Source of the DNA: Oscillospiraceae bacterium
GTDB taxonomy: Bacteria; Bacillota; Clostridia; UMGS1840; HGM11507
NCBI GenBank assembly: GCA_015068665.1
Contig: SVKB01000008.1
Location: 18,259-82,258 of the forward strand
Length of the DNA stretch: 64,000 nucleotides
Direction: 5' to 3'
Part shown: piece by piece, positions 36,390 to 45,974 of the stretch
Numbering within the stretch: the stretch's first letter is position 1
Layout of the letters: every line of letters begins with the position of its first letter
Program-made: the position numbers and the translations under genes
Notes under the pieces: generated by a model
Told to the model about the DNA's origin: nothing
The model's input: only the letters and a program-made list of their open reading frames with translations
Databases searched by the model: none

Positions 36390-39041
36390 TTAAAATTTAA
36401 CCTGTTTTGACAGGTCATTTAAAATATTCATTGCTTCTATTGGAGTAAGAGTTGTAACATCAATACTTTTTAATGTTTTAATAACATCACTGTCAACTAC
36501 CGAGGTAAAGCCTATCTGGGCTTCATCCTCCTTTTTTGGGGCAGGCATATTCTTTAAGGTAATCTCATCTATTGCAAGCTCCTTACTTTCTAAAACGGAT
36601 ACAATTTCCTTAGCACGCTTAACCACCTCATCAGGTACACCCGCAAGCTTGGCAACCTCTATGCCATAGCTGTCATCGGTGCCTCCTTCGATAATCTTAC
36701 GAAGGAAGGTTATATCGTCCCCTCTTTTTTTAACTGCAATCTGATAATTTCTTACCCCTTTAAGCTTTTCCTCAAGAACGGTAAGCTCGTGGTAATGAGT
36801 CGCAAATAAGGTTTTTGCACCTATTTTTTTAAGTATGTATTCAACCACCGACCAGGCAATGCTAAGACCGTCAAATGTTGAGGTACCTCTGCCTATTTCG
36901 TCTAAAATTATAAGACTGTTTTTGGTGGCATTTTTTAAAATATTGGAAACCTCATTCATTTCTACCATAAAGGTTGACTGACCTGAGGCTAAATCATCCG
37001 ATGCACCTACACGGGTGAAAATCTTATCCACTACGGGAAGGGTTGCGCTTCTTGCAGGAACAAAGGAGCCTATCTGACTCATTATAGTAATAAGGGCAAC
37101 CTGTCTCATATAGGTTGATTTACCTGCCATGTTGGGGCCGGTGATTATCGAAAACGAATTTGAATCCATATCGAGATATGTATCGTTAGGGATAAAGGCA
37201 CCTGTTGTAACAACCTTTTCTACAACAGGATGTCTTCCATCCTTTATTATTATTTTACCGTCAGTTGATAACAGAGGCTTTACATAGTGATTTCTAAATG
37301 CGACCTCGGCAAAGGATATAAGCACATCAAGCTTTGCAAGAGCCTTTGCGGTCTTCTGCATTCTTTCAAGTCGCTTATACATTTCCTCTCTTATTTCAAC
37401 GAACAGCTCGTATTCAAGATTAACACTCTTTTCCTCTGCACCTATAACAAGGCTCTCTATATCCTTGAGCTTTGCAGTAATATATCTTTCGCAGTTGGCA
37501 AGAGTCTGCTTTCTTAAGAAATAATCGGGAACCAGGTTAAGATAGGATTTTGTAACCTCAATGTAATAGCCGAAAACCTTATTGAAGCCGATTTTCAAAT
37601 TCTTGATGCCTGTTTTTTCCTTTTCCTGGGCCTCAATCTGCAAAATCCAGTCCTTTCCTTCTTTCATGGCGCGACGGAATTCATCAAGATTCTGATTATA
37701 CCCATCCTTGATAAGATTACCCTCTTTAAGAGAAATGGGCTGCTCCTCCATAAGAGCACGCTCAACAATATCCACTCCATCCTTAAGCTCGTCAAGATTA
37801 TCGTAAATCTCTTTTAAAAGAGCTGATTTACAGCCTGAAAGCTTTTTCCTTATATCGGGAACAAGCTCAAGTGATTTTTTAAGAGCGATAAGATCACGCC
37901 CTGTTGCACTTCTGTAGGAAACCTTACCTGCAAGTCTTTCTATATCGTATACCTTTCCAAGAGCTTCGCTTAAAGCATCTCTTATTTCGCGTTTTTCCAA
38001 AAGCTCTTCAACCGCATTATGCCTGTTGGTTATATGAGTATACGACTTTAACGGCATATCAACATAATGCTTAAGAAGTCGCGCCCCCATTGAGGTAGAG
38101 GTTTTATCTAAAATTCCAAGCAGGGAACCTGCCTTTTTGTTTTCACGCATAGTGGCAGTAAGCTCTAAATTACGCTTGGAGGAAATATCAATCTGAGCAA
38201 AATCCTCATCTTCATAATATTCAAACTTCGAAACGTGCTTAAGCTCATTGAACTGAGTCTGCTCAAGATACTCTATTATTTTATAAAGTGCATAAGCGGA
38301 CTGTCTGAATTTGAAGATTTGTGATTTTTCAAGCTCCTCGTGGGAAAATCTTCCCCTGATTGTTTCAATGGAATCCTCGGGAATATAATCATCCTCGGGA
38401 ATTACGTTTATATAAAAGGAAAATCTTAACTTAAGCTCGGTCATAAGCTTTTCATTGGAGGAAAATTTTTCGTTTACAATGATTTCTTTTGGAGAATATT
38501 TTGTAAGTTCGCTGATTACATGATAGCCGTAATCGGAGGCAATACAGGGCTTTACAATATTGAGTTCACCTGTTGAAACATCGGCAAAGGTAAGACAAAC
38601 ACCTGTTTCATCCCCATAAACCGAAGCGAGATAGTTATTGCTTTCATCGGGTAACAAGTCGGTATCGGTAACAGTACCGGGGGTAACAACCCTTACTATT
38701 TCTCTTTTAACTATACCGGTAGCAGTTTTGGGATCCTCCACCTGCTCGCAGATGGCAACCTTAAAGCCCATTTCGGTAAGCCTGCCAAGATATCCGGATA
38801 CTGCGTGGTGCGGAATCCCGCACATGGGAGCACGCTCGGGAAGTCCACAGTCTCTTCCTGTCAGAGTAAGCTCTAAGGCTTTTGAAGCAGTAATTGCATC
38901 ATCGAAAAACATTTCATAAAAATCACCCAGTCTGTAGAAGATGATTTTATCCATATTCTGAAGCTTAAGTCTGACATACTGCTTCATCATAGTTGAAAGC
39001 TTATCATCATTAAGTAAATCCTCAAGTATGAATTTGCCCAT
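36390..39041 (-). CDS. mutS: DNA mismatch repair protein MutS
   Basis: MutS finds base mismatches and recruits MutL. At 883 residues it has normal size. The mismatch-reading Phe-x-Glu is in LGDFYEMFF; the ATPase P-loop is TGPNMAGKSTYMRQ and the Walker B region is LIILDEIGRGTSTFDGLSIAW; the ABC-type helix and FATHYHEL follow. It is in the same run as mutL, miaB and miaA, a common Firmicutes grouping. Confidence 0.98.
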   Translation of the reverse strand: MGKFILEDLLNDDKLSTMMKQYVRLKLQNMDKIIFYRLGDFYEMFFDDAITASKALELTLTGRDCGLPERAPMCGIPHHAVSGYLGRLTEMGFKVAICEQVEDPKTATGIVKREIVRVVTPGTVTDTDLLPDESNNYLASVYGDETGVCLTFADVSTGELNIVKPCIASDYGYHVISELTKYSPKEIIVNEKFSSNEKLMTELKLRFSFYINVIPEDDYIPEDSIETIRGRFSHEELEKSQIFKFRQSAYALYKIIEYLEQTQFNELKHVSKFEYYEDEDFAQIDISSKRNLELTATMRENKKAGSLLGILDKTSTSMGARLLKHYVDMPLKSYTHITNRHNAVEELLEKREIRDALSEALGKVYDIERLAGKVSYRSATGRDLIALKKSLELVPDIRKKLSGCKSALLKEIYDNLDELKDGVDIVERALMEEQPISLKEGNLIKDGYNQNLDEFRRAMKEGKDWILQIEAQEKEKTGIKNLKIGFNKVFGYYIEVTKSYLNLVPDYFLRKQTLANCERYITAKLKDIESLVIGAEEKSVNLEYELFVEIREEMYKRLERMQKTAKALAKLDVLISFAEVAFRNHYVKPLLSTDGKIIIKDGRHPVVEKVVTTGAFIPNDTYLDMDSNSFSIITGPNMAGKSTYMRQVALITIMSQIGSFVPARSATLPVVDKIFTRVGASDDLASGQSTFMVEMNEVSNILKNATKNSLIILDEIGRGTSTFDGLSIAWSVVEYILKKIGAKTLFATHYHELTVLEEKLKGVRNYQIAVKKRGDDITFLRKIIEGGTDDSYGIEVAKLAGVPDEVVKRAKEIVSVLESKELAIDEITLKNMPAPKKEDEAQIGFTSVVDSDVIKTLKSIDVTTLTPIEAMNILNDLSKQVKF

Positions 39042-39077
39042 TTTAATTTTTCTCCTTAAATTAAGATTTCACTCCGC

Positions 39078-39455
39078 TTAGTGACAGCCTGAACAGCTTG
39101 AGCAGGAACCGCCACAGCCACCGTTTGCCGCACCGGATACAATACTCATAATATGCTGATTTAAGATTTCAAAGGTTTTCTGCGCTTCAACATAGTTCTT
39201 AATAACATCATAAGCCATAAGCTCGTCAAAGGCGTCATTTATTTCTTTTCTTAATTCTTCGGTTTCTTCCTCGGAAAGCTCTCCGCACTGAATTCTTACA
39301 GCGATATCTCTTCTTTTATCGTTATATGCCGCAATCATCTGCTGAGCCTTTTCGTCGTTAGCCTGAATTTCCTCGGTTTCCTTTGCAAGTAAATATTCCT
39401 TGCTTGTTTTAATCATTTCCGCAAGCTCCTGCGCTTTTAAAATTAATTCTTCCAT
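39078..39455 (-). CDS. ylbF: YlbF/YmcA family protein with Cys-rich C-terminus
   Basis: A 125-residue, mostly helical protein of the YlbF/YmcA family. In Bacillus, YlbF, YmcA and YaaT form a complex that carries iron-sulfur clusters and affects RNase Y-dependent mRNA maturation. The last ~14 residues are GGCGGSCSSCSGCH, four cysteines suited to cluster or metal binding. In Bacillus ymcA is beside miaB (ymcB); the same adjacency is seen here. Which paralogue it corresponds to cannot be decided from sequence alone. Confidence 0.85.
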   Translation of the reverse strand: MEELILKAQELAEMIKTSKEYLLAKETEEIQANDEKAQQMIAAYNDKRRDIAVRIQCGELSEEETEELRKEINDAFDELMAYDVIKNYVEAQKTFEILNQHIMSIVSGAANGGCGGSCSSCSGCH

Positions 39456-39477
39456 TTTTCATTTCTCCTTATATTTT

Positions 39478-40887
39478 TTATATTTCTTCCCCGATAAGTG
39501 CCCAGGTTTGCGCACTTGTGATTTTAACTCTTGCAAGCTCGCCCACCGAAGCAGTTTTTGAGGCAAAATTTACTATTTTATTTGTTCCTGTTCTTCCCGT
39601 CATCATATCGGGATTATTCTTGCTGATGCCCTCAACTAAAATCTCATACTCTTTTCCTACATAGGAATCGTTTATCTCTCTTGATATTTTATTCTGAAGC
39701 TCTAATAGCTCATTGAAATTTTTATGCTTTTCGGCATCCGTGATACCATCCTCCATTTCAGCGGCAGGCGTACCGGGACGCTTTGAATATATGAAGGTAA
39801 AAAGAGTGTCAAACCTGACCTTCTCGACAAGGTTAAGAGTTTCTTTAAAATCCTCATAGGTTTCATTGGGAAAGCCCACGATAACATCACTCGAAAGTGC
39901 TATACCCGGGATTTTTTCTTTAACCTTCTCTATAATGGAAAGATATTTTTCACGGTTATATCTGCGGTTCATCTTATCAAGAATCCTGTTACTTCCCGAC
40001 TGGAAAGGAAGATGGAGATAAGGAACCACCTTTTCACATTCAGCCATTGCATCAATAAGCTTGTCCGAAATATCCTTGGGATGAGAGGTCATAAACTTGA
40101 TTCTTAAAATTCCGTCAATTTTATTTACCTCTCTTATAAGATCGGCAAAATCAATATCGGCATCAAGGTCATTTCCGTAAGAATTCACATTCTGACCAAG
40201 AAGGGTTATTTCTTTATATCCCTTTGATGCAAGGTCCTTTACTTCCTCTATTATTTTTTCGGGAGCACGGCTTCTTTCCCTTCCCCGCACATAAGGAACG
40301 ATACAGTAGGAGCAAAAGTTATTACAGCCGTACATTACGGATACCCAGGCACGGAATTTATCTTCTCTTAGCTGTTCAACCCCTTCGGCAATAAAGCCGT
40401 CACAGTTTACTATGTCAAATTTTCTCTCCCTGTTTTTCAATACCGAATACAGTATTTCAGGAAAACGGTGAAGGCTGTGAGTACCGAAAACCATATCAAC
40501 ATGTCTGAACTTTGATTTGATTTTCTTCGCCACCTCCTCCTGCTGTGCCATACATCCGCAGATTCCGATTACAAGGTCATCTTCCTTAAGCTTGCGGTGC
40601 TTAAGAGCGCCTAAATTACCAAGCACTCTGTCCTCAGCGCCTTCTCTTACGGCACAGGTATTGAATATAATCACCTTGGCATCCTCAGGAGAGTCTGTTA
40701 ATAAATAGCCCATAGCTGAAAGATATGCCTTCAATTTTTCGGAATCGTTTTCATTTTGCTGACATCCGTAAGTTATAACACAGGCGGATAAGCTAAGACC
40801 GCTATTAAGTTCTTTTACCCTGTATGCAATTTCCTTTTGTTTCTCTATTTCATTTATGGATACGTGTTTCAAGACATTATCCTCCAT
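39478..40887 (-). CDS. miaB: tRNA-2-methylthio-N6-dimethylallyladenosine synthase
   Basis: MiaB is a radical SAM methylthiotransferase that completes ms2i6A37. The 469-residue protein has the three N-terminal cluster cysteines (TYGCQQNENDSE, NTCAVREGA, CGCMAQ), the radical SAM CxxxCxxC as CNNFCSYC, and a TRAM domain at the C-terminus. The ATG at 40887 has no RBS; a GGAGG lies within its first codons, 8 bases before an in-frame TTG at 40872, so translation may really begin there and lose five residues. It is the first gene of the run down to rluD. Confidence 0.95.
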   Translation of the reverse strand: MEDNVLKHVSINEIEKQKEIAYRVKELNSGLSLSACVITYGCQQNENDSEKLKAYLSAMGYLLTDSPEDAKVIIFNTCAVREGAEDRVLGNLGALKHRKLKEDDLVIGICGCMAQQEEVAKKIKSKFRHVDMVFGTHSLHRFPEILYSVLKNRERKFDIVNCDGFIAEGVEQLREDKFRAWVSVMYGCNNFCSYCIVPYVRGRERSRAPEKIIEEVKDLASKGYKEITLLGQNVNSYGNDLDADIDFADLIREVNKIDGILRIKFMTSHPKDISDKLIDAMAECEKVVPYLHLPFQSGSNRILDKMNRRYNREKYLSIIEKVKEKIPGIALSSDVIVGFPNETYEDFKETLNLVEKVRFDTLFTFIYSKRPGTPAAEMEDGITDAEKHKNFNELLELQNKISREINDSYVGKEYEILVEGISKNNPDMMTGRTGTNKIVNFASKTASVGELARVKITSAQTWALIGEEI

Positions 40888-40906
40888 AGTATCTTATTAA
40901 TAATTT

Positions 40907-40935
40907 ATTATAACATAATAATAGCAATTTTACAA
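40907..40935 (-). promoter_or_regulatory. Promoter of the miaB-mutS-mutL-sepF-ileS run
   Basis: On the minus strand TTGTAA (40935-40930) and TATAAT (40912-40907) have a 17-base spacer, about 20 bases before miaB. Confidence 0.72.
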
Positions 40936-40976
40936 TAGAAATTAAAATTTTTCCGAATAAAAATTCATATAAAAAA

Positions 40977-41175
40977 GGGCTGTAAATTTATTTACAGCCC
41001 CTAAAACAATTCGGAGGGGATAGGAAAAAATCTTCAAAATGGATAAACTTAGCCAAAATCTTTGATTTTGGGTTAGCCGTCGGATAGCTCTCCGACGGCT
41101 AATTTGATAAGTTTCTCTATCAAAATCGTTGATACATCTTGTTTTTGGTGGTCTGGAGTTTTTTTACATTCCCTT
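40977..41175 (+). repeat. Dispersed intergenic repeat family B, copy 2 (longest)
   Basis: The unit starts with a hairpin (GGGCTGTAAAT and ATTTACAGCCC), then CTAAAACAATTCGG, AGGGGATAGGAAAAAATC, GGATAAACTTAGCCAAAATC, a strong extra hairpin (TTAGCCGTCGGA/TCCGACGGCTAA, 41074-41103), and ends with TTTTTGGTGGTCTGGAGT before ACATTCCCTTT. It fills the gap between the 595-residue protein gene and miaB, and its outer end lies just beyond that gene's stop codon. There is no coding frame. Confidence 0.82.
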
Positions 41176-41181
41176 TAAAAA

Positions 41182-42969
41182 TCAGAAAAGTATTGCAAGA
41201 AGCATTTCTTCTTCTGCACGTTTTCTTTCCGCTTCAGCTTTTCTTCTTGCCTCTTCAAGAAGGCGCAACCGCTCTTCTTCACGGCGTTTCAGCTCTTCCG
41301 CACGGCGTTTTTCAGCTTCCTTTCTCAGCCTTTCCTCTTCAAGACGCTTTTTCTCCGCCTCAATACGGCGTTTTTCCTCCTCGGCGGCACGCTTTTTGGC
41401 TTCCCTCTCCGCCTTCTCGTCAGGATTAAAGATAAGTGCTTGGGAAATAAGAGAAGGATCCCCTGTCAAATCCGCACGGTTAAGGGCAATTCTGCATATG
41501 AAGGAATATTCACTGTCCGAGCTGTCAATCAGCTTAAGATAGCGGATGGCATAGCGGGCAGCAAGAGCGTTATCATCCTCATAAATCAGAAGATAACGAA
41601 GACTTTCCTTATGATTCGGATCGGTAAGAATATACTTTTTGAAATATGGCTTTGCATCCTCATCCTCATAGTCAGAGCTATAGAAAATTGCCCACCCCTT
41701 TATCCAGGAAGGATACTTATAGCCTCGCTTATCCATAACCTCCATAGTTTCAAATATATCGTCATAATCCATATTGGCAACCTGGGCATACAGAAGGTTG
41801 TTATACACATATTCCTCATGAAGCCCCAGCTCCATAGCTTTTTTTGCACTTTCTACCGCCGCATCATAATTTTTAAGCATACGGTGATGCCAGGAGGAAT
41901 TGGCATAGGCATAGCTTTTCTGCTGGTTATAGTGTATAGCGGTATTATACCAATACACACAGAATTTATAATCCTCGTTTGAGAGTGTCTTAAGACGGGA
42001 ACGGCTGATGGCAACACGGAAGGCGCCGTCCTTCGACCAGCTTGAAAAATAGTTTGTTTTTTCCACTCCCTCGGTATAAATCTTATTGGCCTTTTCATAA
42101 TCCTTACGGTCATAATAATAATCGCCCGCATAGAAATAATGGGTGCAGGAATCATCGCGATTGCCTTTATTCACATAGGCACGGGCAATCCACAGGTTTT
42201 CATCGGGGGTAAGGCTGTTTCCATTTTGCTTTCTCCACTGTTCCACCTGCTTAAGCTCTTTTATAATTGTATCCGCATGCTCCTTTGCATTACCCGAGCT
42301 TGCTAAGATTTCAGCAATCAGGATATTGGTTTCATAGGTATGACTGCACTTTCTTGCCTCATAAGCCATATTAAGTGCAGACTGCATTTTACCCTCTTTT
42401 AAATATCTTCTTGCCTGTTCGATAAAGCCGGGATATTTCTTTAAAAGTGCTTCCTGTTCAGCTCTTCTTCTGGCATTTTCCGCCTCTTCTCTTCGCCTTT
42501 GTTCTTCCATTCTTGCAGCTTCGGCACGACGGTATTCCTCTTCCCTGCGAGCCTGCTCCTGGCGACGCATTCTTTCAGCCTCTGCCTGGCGTCTTGCTCT
42601 TTCTTCCCGTTCACGGCGTTCCTGCTCACGCATTCGGTCTTCCTCCTGCTGAGCATACATATCCTCGGCAACTTCGGCAATATATCTTTCAAATCTGCCC
42701 TGATAATCATCTATATATTCCAGATATTCCAGAATCATTTCACGGGTAACGCGTACTCCCCTTGCCGCCGCCTTGCCGACACCGTAACGCCCCTTATCCT
42801 GACCTCCCGAAAAATTATTACGGGTGGCACGGTCACGGTTAAAGCCTGTATCCTCAACAAGAAGAGAAACATCGGACATACTAATTCCTACATCCTCTGC
42901 AATGGTTTTCATTGTATGCCCGAGAACTATATATCGGTAAAGAACATCGGCTTCTTGTCTTATGTTCAT
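41182..42969 (-). CDS. Large HTH / coiled-coil / TPR-like protein of unknown function
   Basis: I do not recognise this 595-residue protein. Residues ~1-45 look like a helix-turn-helix (VLGHTMKTIAEDVGISMSDV). Residues ~100-180 are a highly charged Arg/Glu-rich coiled coil, and a second one occupies ~490-585. Between them (~185-480) is a helical repeat region like TPR, with repeats built around Trp/Tyr/Ala (ENLWIARAYVNKGNRD, YAGDYYYDRKDYEKANKIY, AVESAKKAMELGLHEEY). No signal peptide or membrane segment. RBS AAGGAG. It follows the WG-repeat gene by 11 bases, so the two probably act together. Possibly a scaffold or signalling protein (inference). Confidence 0.75.
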   Translation of the reverse strand: MNIRQEADVLYRYIVLGHTMKTIAEDVGISMSDVSLLVEDTGFNRDRATRNNFSGGQDKGRYGVGKAAARGVRVTREMILEYLEYIDDYQGRFERYIAEVAEDMYAQQEEDRMREQERREREERARRQAEAERMRRQEQARREEEYRRAEAARMEEQRRREEAENARRRAEQEALLKKYPGFIEQARRYLKEGKMQSALNMAYEARKCSHTYETNILIAEILASSGNAKEHADTIIKELKQVEQWRKQNGNSLTPDENLWIARAYVNKGNRDDSCTHYFYAGDYYYDRKDYEKANKIYTEGVEKTNYFSSWSKDGAFRVAISRSRLKTLSNEDYKFCVYWYNTAIHYNQQKSYAYANSSWHHRMLKNYDAAVESAKKAMELGLHEEYVYNNLLYAQVANMDYDDIFETMEVMDKRGYKYPSWIKGWAIFYSSDYEDEDAKPYFKKYILTDPNHKESLRYLLIYEDDNALAARYAIRYLKLIDSSDSEYSFICRIALNRADLTGDPSLISQALIFNPDEKAEREAKKRAAEEEKRRIEAEKKRLEEERLRKEAEKRRAEELKRREEERLRLLEEARRKAEAERKRAEEEMLLAILF

Positions 42970-42980
42970 ATCAGTTCTCC

Positions 42981-44582
42981 TTATTCTTCACGGTGTAGCT
43001 TTTCAACCCATTTTACCTCGACACCAACCTGGATTATTCCCACAAAATCAGCCTTGTAAACTTTGTATTTACTCCAGCCATTCGGAATAACCGCATCATA
43101 ATCACAAGGAATAACATATTTCCTGTCATTTATACTGAATAAGCCTTTTTTACCGAAACGGTCAACAAAAGCCAATTCCGGTGATGCTGATAAAATTTGG
43201 GTAAATGCATAGGGAGCAAGCATTTCATCAAGTTCCAGAATTGCTTCATCCTTACCGAAGTAGTCTGATTTTACCTTACGCATCTTAGCAATACCGTAGT
43301 ATCCGTCACGCTCGGTTACATATACATTCTCGCACAGCCGTTTTACAGCGCGGTAAGAGGAGCTCTCCTCGGAATAAAGCTTCATATAATCTTCGGTAGA
43401 TACGGTAACATCTTCCAAAAGAGCAAAGGATTTTTTAGTATTTTCTCCGCTCATGATAAAGCTGTAAGCCTTAACCTTATTACCGATAACGGTATTTCTG
43501 CCAATACCAACTCGGGCAAAGGATGCTTTTTCCTGAATGAAAATATAACCCGAATAACGGTTTCCGTCAGGAGAAAAGAATACAACCTCCTTATCCTCCT
43601 TGGAAATCTTTAATTTATCAACATAAGCTTCTGCAGACGGACCGGATTTTAAGCTGGCTGAGCAGGCATAAGTCATATTGATTTTTGTATCACTCATATC
43701 AAAAAATTCGGAATCTCCGAAATACATAAGATAATTCTTATCTTCTGTGGAGAATAAATTATCATCTCCATCATTTTTCCACACATCGACAGCCTGAAAT
43801 GCTATAAACTTTCCCGATTGACCGGAACCGGTTAAGATTACATCATCAAAGCTGGGTGGAATAAACTGACTGAAGGAAGCATTGAAAAATCCCCATTTCC
43901 CGTTCTCAGTAAGCTTAAACTTATAAGCAACAACTATTTTTTCTTCAATATATTCATCCTTATCCTCGTCATAATTCTCAGTATAGATTGCAACAGGCTC
44001 AATAATTTTAAAGCTGCTTATCTCTTCGGACATCCATATTCCGTTTACAACAAAGGTAACCGGTTTATTCTCTTCTAAACAGACAACCGTGAAGCTTCCG
44101 TCATCAGTCTTTTCAACACTGTAAAAGTCTTCCCCGCCTGTTATCAGGCAGGTTTCATAATTTTCCGAAGCCCTGGATATAATTCTTAAAGGAGAGCTTT
44201 CCTCTTCGGTATCAAAGGAAAAGCGCGAATAGTCTCCCAGTGCAGCCAGCCCATAAATAATAGAGGTAAAAGCATTGAACGAGGATGCATTGGTTTTCAA
44301 ATACCATCCCTTTGCTCCCGCTATTTCCTTAACACCTACTTTTGCCGAGTCAGGATTATTGGTAAGGCACGTATTACCACCCTTAAGAATACGTTCAAAA
44401 AGCTCGTCACCGCCCAAGGAATACAGCACCTCATAGGTGGTTATATGATTTTGTCTCATGCTTTCATTCTGAAAATCAACTGCAAAAAAATCGCCTTTTT
44501 CATCCGTAAAGGAAAAAACACCTTCTATAAGGCTTTTTCTTAATTCCTTATCGGAAATTAATTCTTCCAGCACATAGTTCAT
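42981..44582 (-). CDS. WG-repeat-like protein of unknown function
   Basis: A 533-residue soluble protein without signal peptide. Several segments resemble WG (KWG) repeats: GKWGFFNASFSQFIPPSFDD near 225, DGYYGIAKMRK near 425, and FGKKGLFSINDRKYVIPCDY near 490, each a short beta hairpin ending in a Tyr/Phe-Asp turn. The N-terminal ~200 residues are acidic and show no familiar domain. RBS AAAAGGAG precedes ATG. It lies 34 bases after the MFS gene and 11 bases before the HTH/coiled-coil gene. Function unknown; WG repeats usually bind partners. Confidence 0.7.
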   Translation of the reverse strand: MNYVLEELISDKELRKSLIEGVFSFTDEKGDFFAVDFQNESMRQNHITTYEVLYSLGGDELFERILKGGNTCLTNNPDSAKVGVKEIAGAKGWYLKTNASSFNAFTSIIYGLAALGDYSRFSFDTEEESSPLRIISRASENYETCLITGGEDFYSVEKTDDGSFTVVCLEENKPVTFVVNGIWMSEEISSFKIIEPVAIYTENYDEDKDEYIEEKIVVAYKFKLTENGKWGFFNASFSQFIPPSFDDVILTGSGQSGKFIAFQAVDVWKNDGDDNLFSTEDKNYLMYFGDSEFFDMSDTKINMTYACSASLKSGPSAEAYVDKLKISKEDKEVVFFSPDGNRYSGYIFIQEKASFARVGIGRNTVIGNKVKAYSFIMSGENTKKSFALLEDVTVSTEDYMKLYSEESSSYRAVKRLCENVYVTERDGYYGIAKMRKVKSDYFGKDEAILELDEMLAPYAFTQILSASPELAFVDRFGKKGLFSINDRKYVIPCDYDAVIPNGWSKYKVYKADFVGIIQVGVEVKWVEKLHREE

Positions 44583-44616
44583 AGTTTTTTACTCCTTTTT
44601 ATTTTATGTTAAAATT

Positions 44617-45828
44617 TTAATAGATTGTTTTTTCAAGCCTGACGTTAAGCACCAGGGCAGCAAGCGTCAAAATCAGCAATATAACGAAAACAGGTATATA
44701 TCCGCCTGCAACCTCAAGCACCACATTGGATACAGTTGCCATAAGAGAGCCCACCATTACGGTAAAGGTCATAAATGCCATATTGTCTGAAAAATGCTTC
44801 ATTCCGAAAAAGGTGGAAGTGAATGCAGCGGTAATTGTGGGACAGGAGCCGTAAGAAAGCCCGGCAAGGCATAATCCCGCAATACACAAAATCAGCGAAT
44901 TGACTGAAACTGCAAACAGGATAACCGCTGCGGCGCAGATGGTAAGAGCATTTGCACAAAGCATAGTTTTACGACACCCGATTGTATCGAAAACCGCACC
45001 GGTCAGAATACGGCCAAATCCGTTACAAACCGATAGCACACCTACCAGAGAAACTGCCACCGCATCAGGGGCGTTAACAGAAAGTGCCATATCCTTTGCG
45101 AAGCTTATAACCGAGCTGCCTACCGCCGCAAGAAAGGATATGCACATAAAAGCCATCCAGAAGGAAGGTTGACGAAGCATTTGCCCCGGGGTAAGCCCTT
45201 GTTTTTCAGAATCGTTATCTGCATTTTTCCCGTCGTTTTCTTTTTTTTCGGGAAGCTTTAACAAAAATGCAGATATTAAAAGAACAGTAAAAACTGAAAT
45301 TCCCAAAACAGTATATGTACCACGCCAGCCGATATTGCTTTTAAACATGGCATTGGCAAAATTGCCGAGAATTAAAGCAGAAGCTCCGAAGCCCATCATA
45401 AGGCAGCCCGAGCACAATCCTTTTTTATCGGGAAACCAGGCACTTACAGTTGCTATAACAACATTATAGGCAATACCTATGCCAAGACCTGCCAGTACAC
45501 CGTAGGTTAAATACAAAAACACAGCAGACGCGTTTTGCAACACAGCAGTCAGAATGAAGCCTGCCATAGACAAAAAGCCTGATATTACAAGAGCCCTCTT
45601 ATGACCAAACCATCCTGACAAACGGGCACCCAGCAATCCGCCGATACAAAAAAAAGTCATAGCCAATGTGAAGTTAAGAGCAAGTTCAGAAGCTCCCCAA
45701 CCAAACTGTGCCGCAAGAGGTGCCTTTAAAATGGACCATGCATATAAAACACCTGCAAAAAGCATGGCAACAACACCGATAAACATATATAGCCACCGTA
45801 CTTTGTGGCTTTGATTTTCTTCTTTCAT
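44617..45828 (-). CDS. MFS transporter, OxlT/OFA-like
   Basis: A 403-residue transporter with 12 hydrophobic segments. The pattern LYAWSILKAPLAAQFGW in helix 1, LGARLSGWFGHKRALVISGF in loop 2-3 and YGVLAGLGIGIAYNVVIATV in helix 4 resemble the oxalate/formate antiporter family, which exchanges small carboxylates. Oxalate-handling genes are not present, so the substrate is open. The start is ATG at 45828 with GGGAGC upstream; in-frame starts upstream of it lie in the leader. A promoter precedes it, and two unrecognised genes follow closely. Confidence 0.85.
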   Translation of the reverse strand: MKEENQSHKVRWLYMFIGVVAMLFAGVLYAWSILKAPLAAQFGWGASELALNFTLAMTFFCIGGLLGARLSGWFGHKRALVISGFLSMAGFILTAVLQNASAVFLYLTYGVLAGLGIGIAYNVVIATVSAWFPDKKGLCSGCLMMGFGASALILGNFANAMFKSNIGWRGTYTVLGISVFTVLLISAFLLKLPEKKENDGKNADNDSEKQGLTPGQMLRQPSFWMAFMCISFLAAVGSSVISFAKDMALSVNAPDAVAVSLVGVLSVCNGFGRILTGAVFDTIGCRKTMLCANALTICAAAVILFAVSVNSLILCIAGLCLAGLSYGSCPTITAAFTSTFFGMKHFSDNMAFMTFTVMVGSLMATVSNVVLEVAGGYIPVFVILLILTLAALVLNVRLEKTIY

Positions 45829-45904
45829 TGTTAAAGCTCCCTTCTCAGCCATCGGATAGCGAACACCGTACAGCTTAAAGAAAATAATAGGAAAATCCAA
45901 GTTA

Positions 45905-45933
45905 AGTATAATATAACTTCGTGAAAAAATCAA
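45905..45933 (-). promoter_or_regulatory. Promoter of the MFS gene
   Basis: On the minus strand TTGATT (45933-45928) and TATACT (45910-45905) are 17 bases apart. It may also serve the two downstream genes. Confidence 0.7.
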
Positions 45934-45974
45934 TATAAAAAGGCAATCTTCATAATTGAAAATTGCCCTTTAGG

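Noticed and set aside
41129..41542. Long open frames on the + strand at 41.1-41.5 and 42.4-43.0 kb rich in Ser, Arg, Phe and Leu
   Set aside because: They are antisense shadows of the Arg/Glu-rich coiled coils of the 595-residue protein; they have biased composition and no RBS.
42441..42710. Small minus-strand frame with many Arg and Lys residues
   Set aside because: It is an alternative frame of the coiled-coil coding region.
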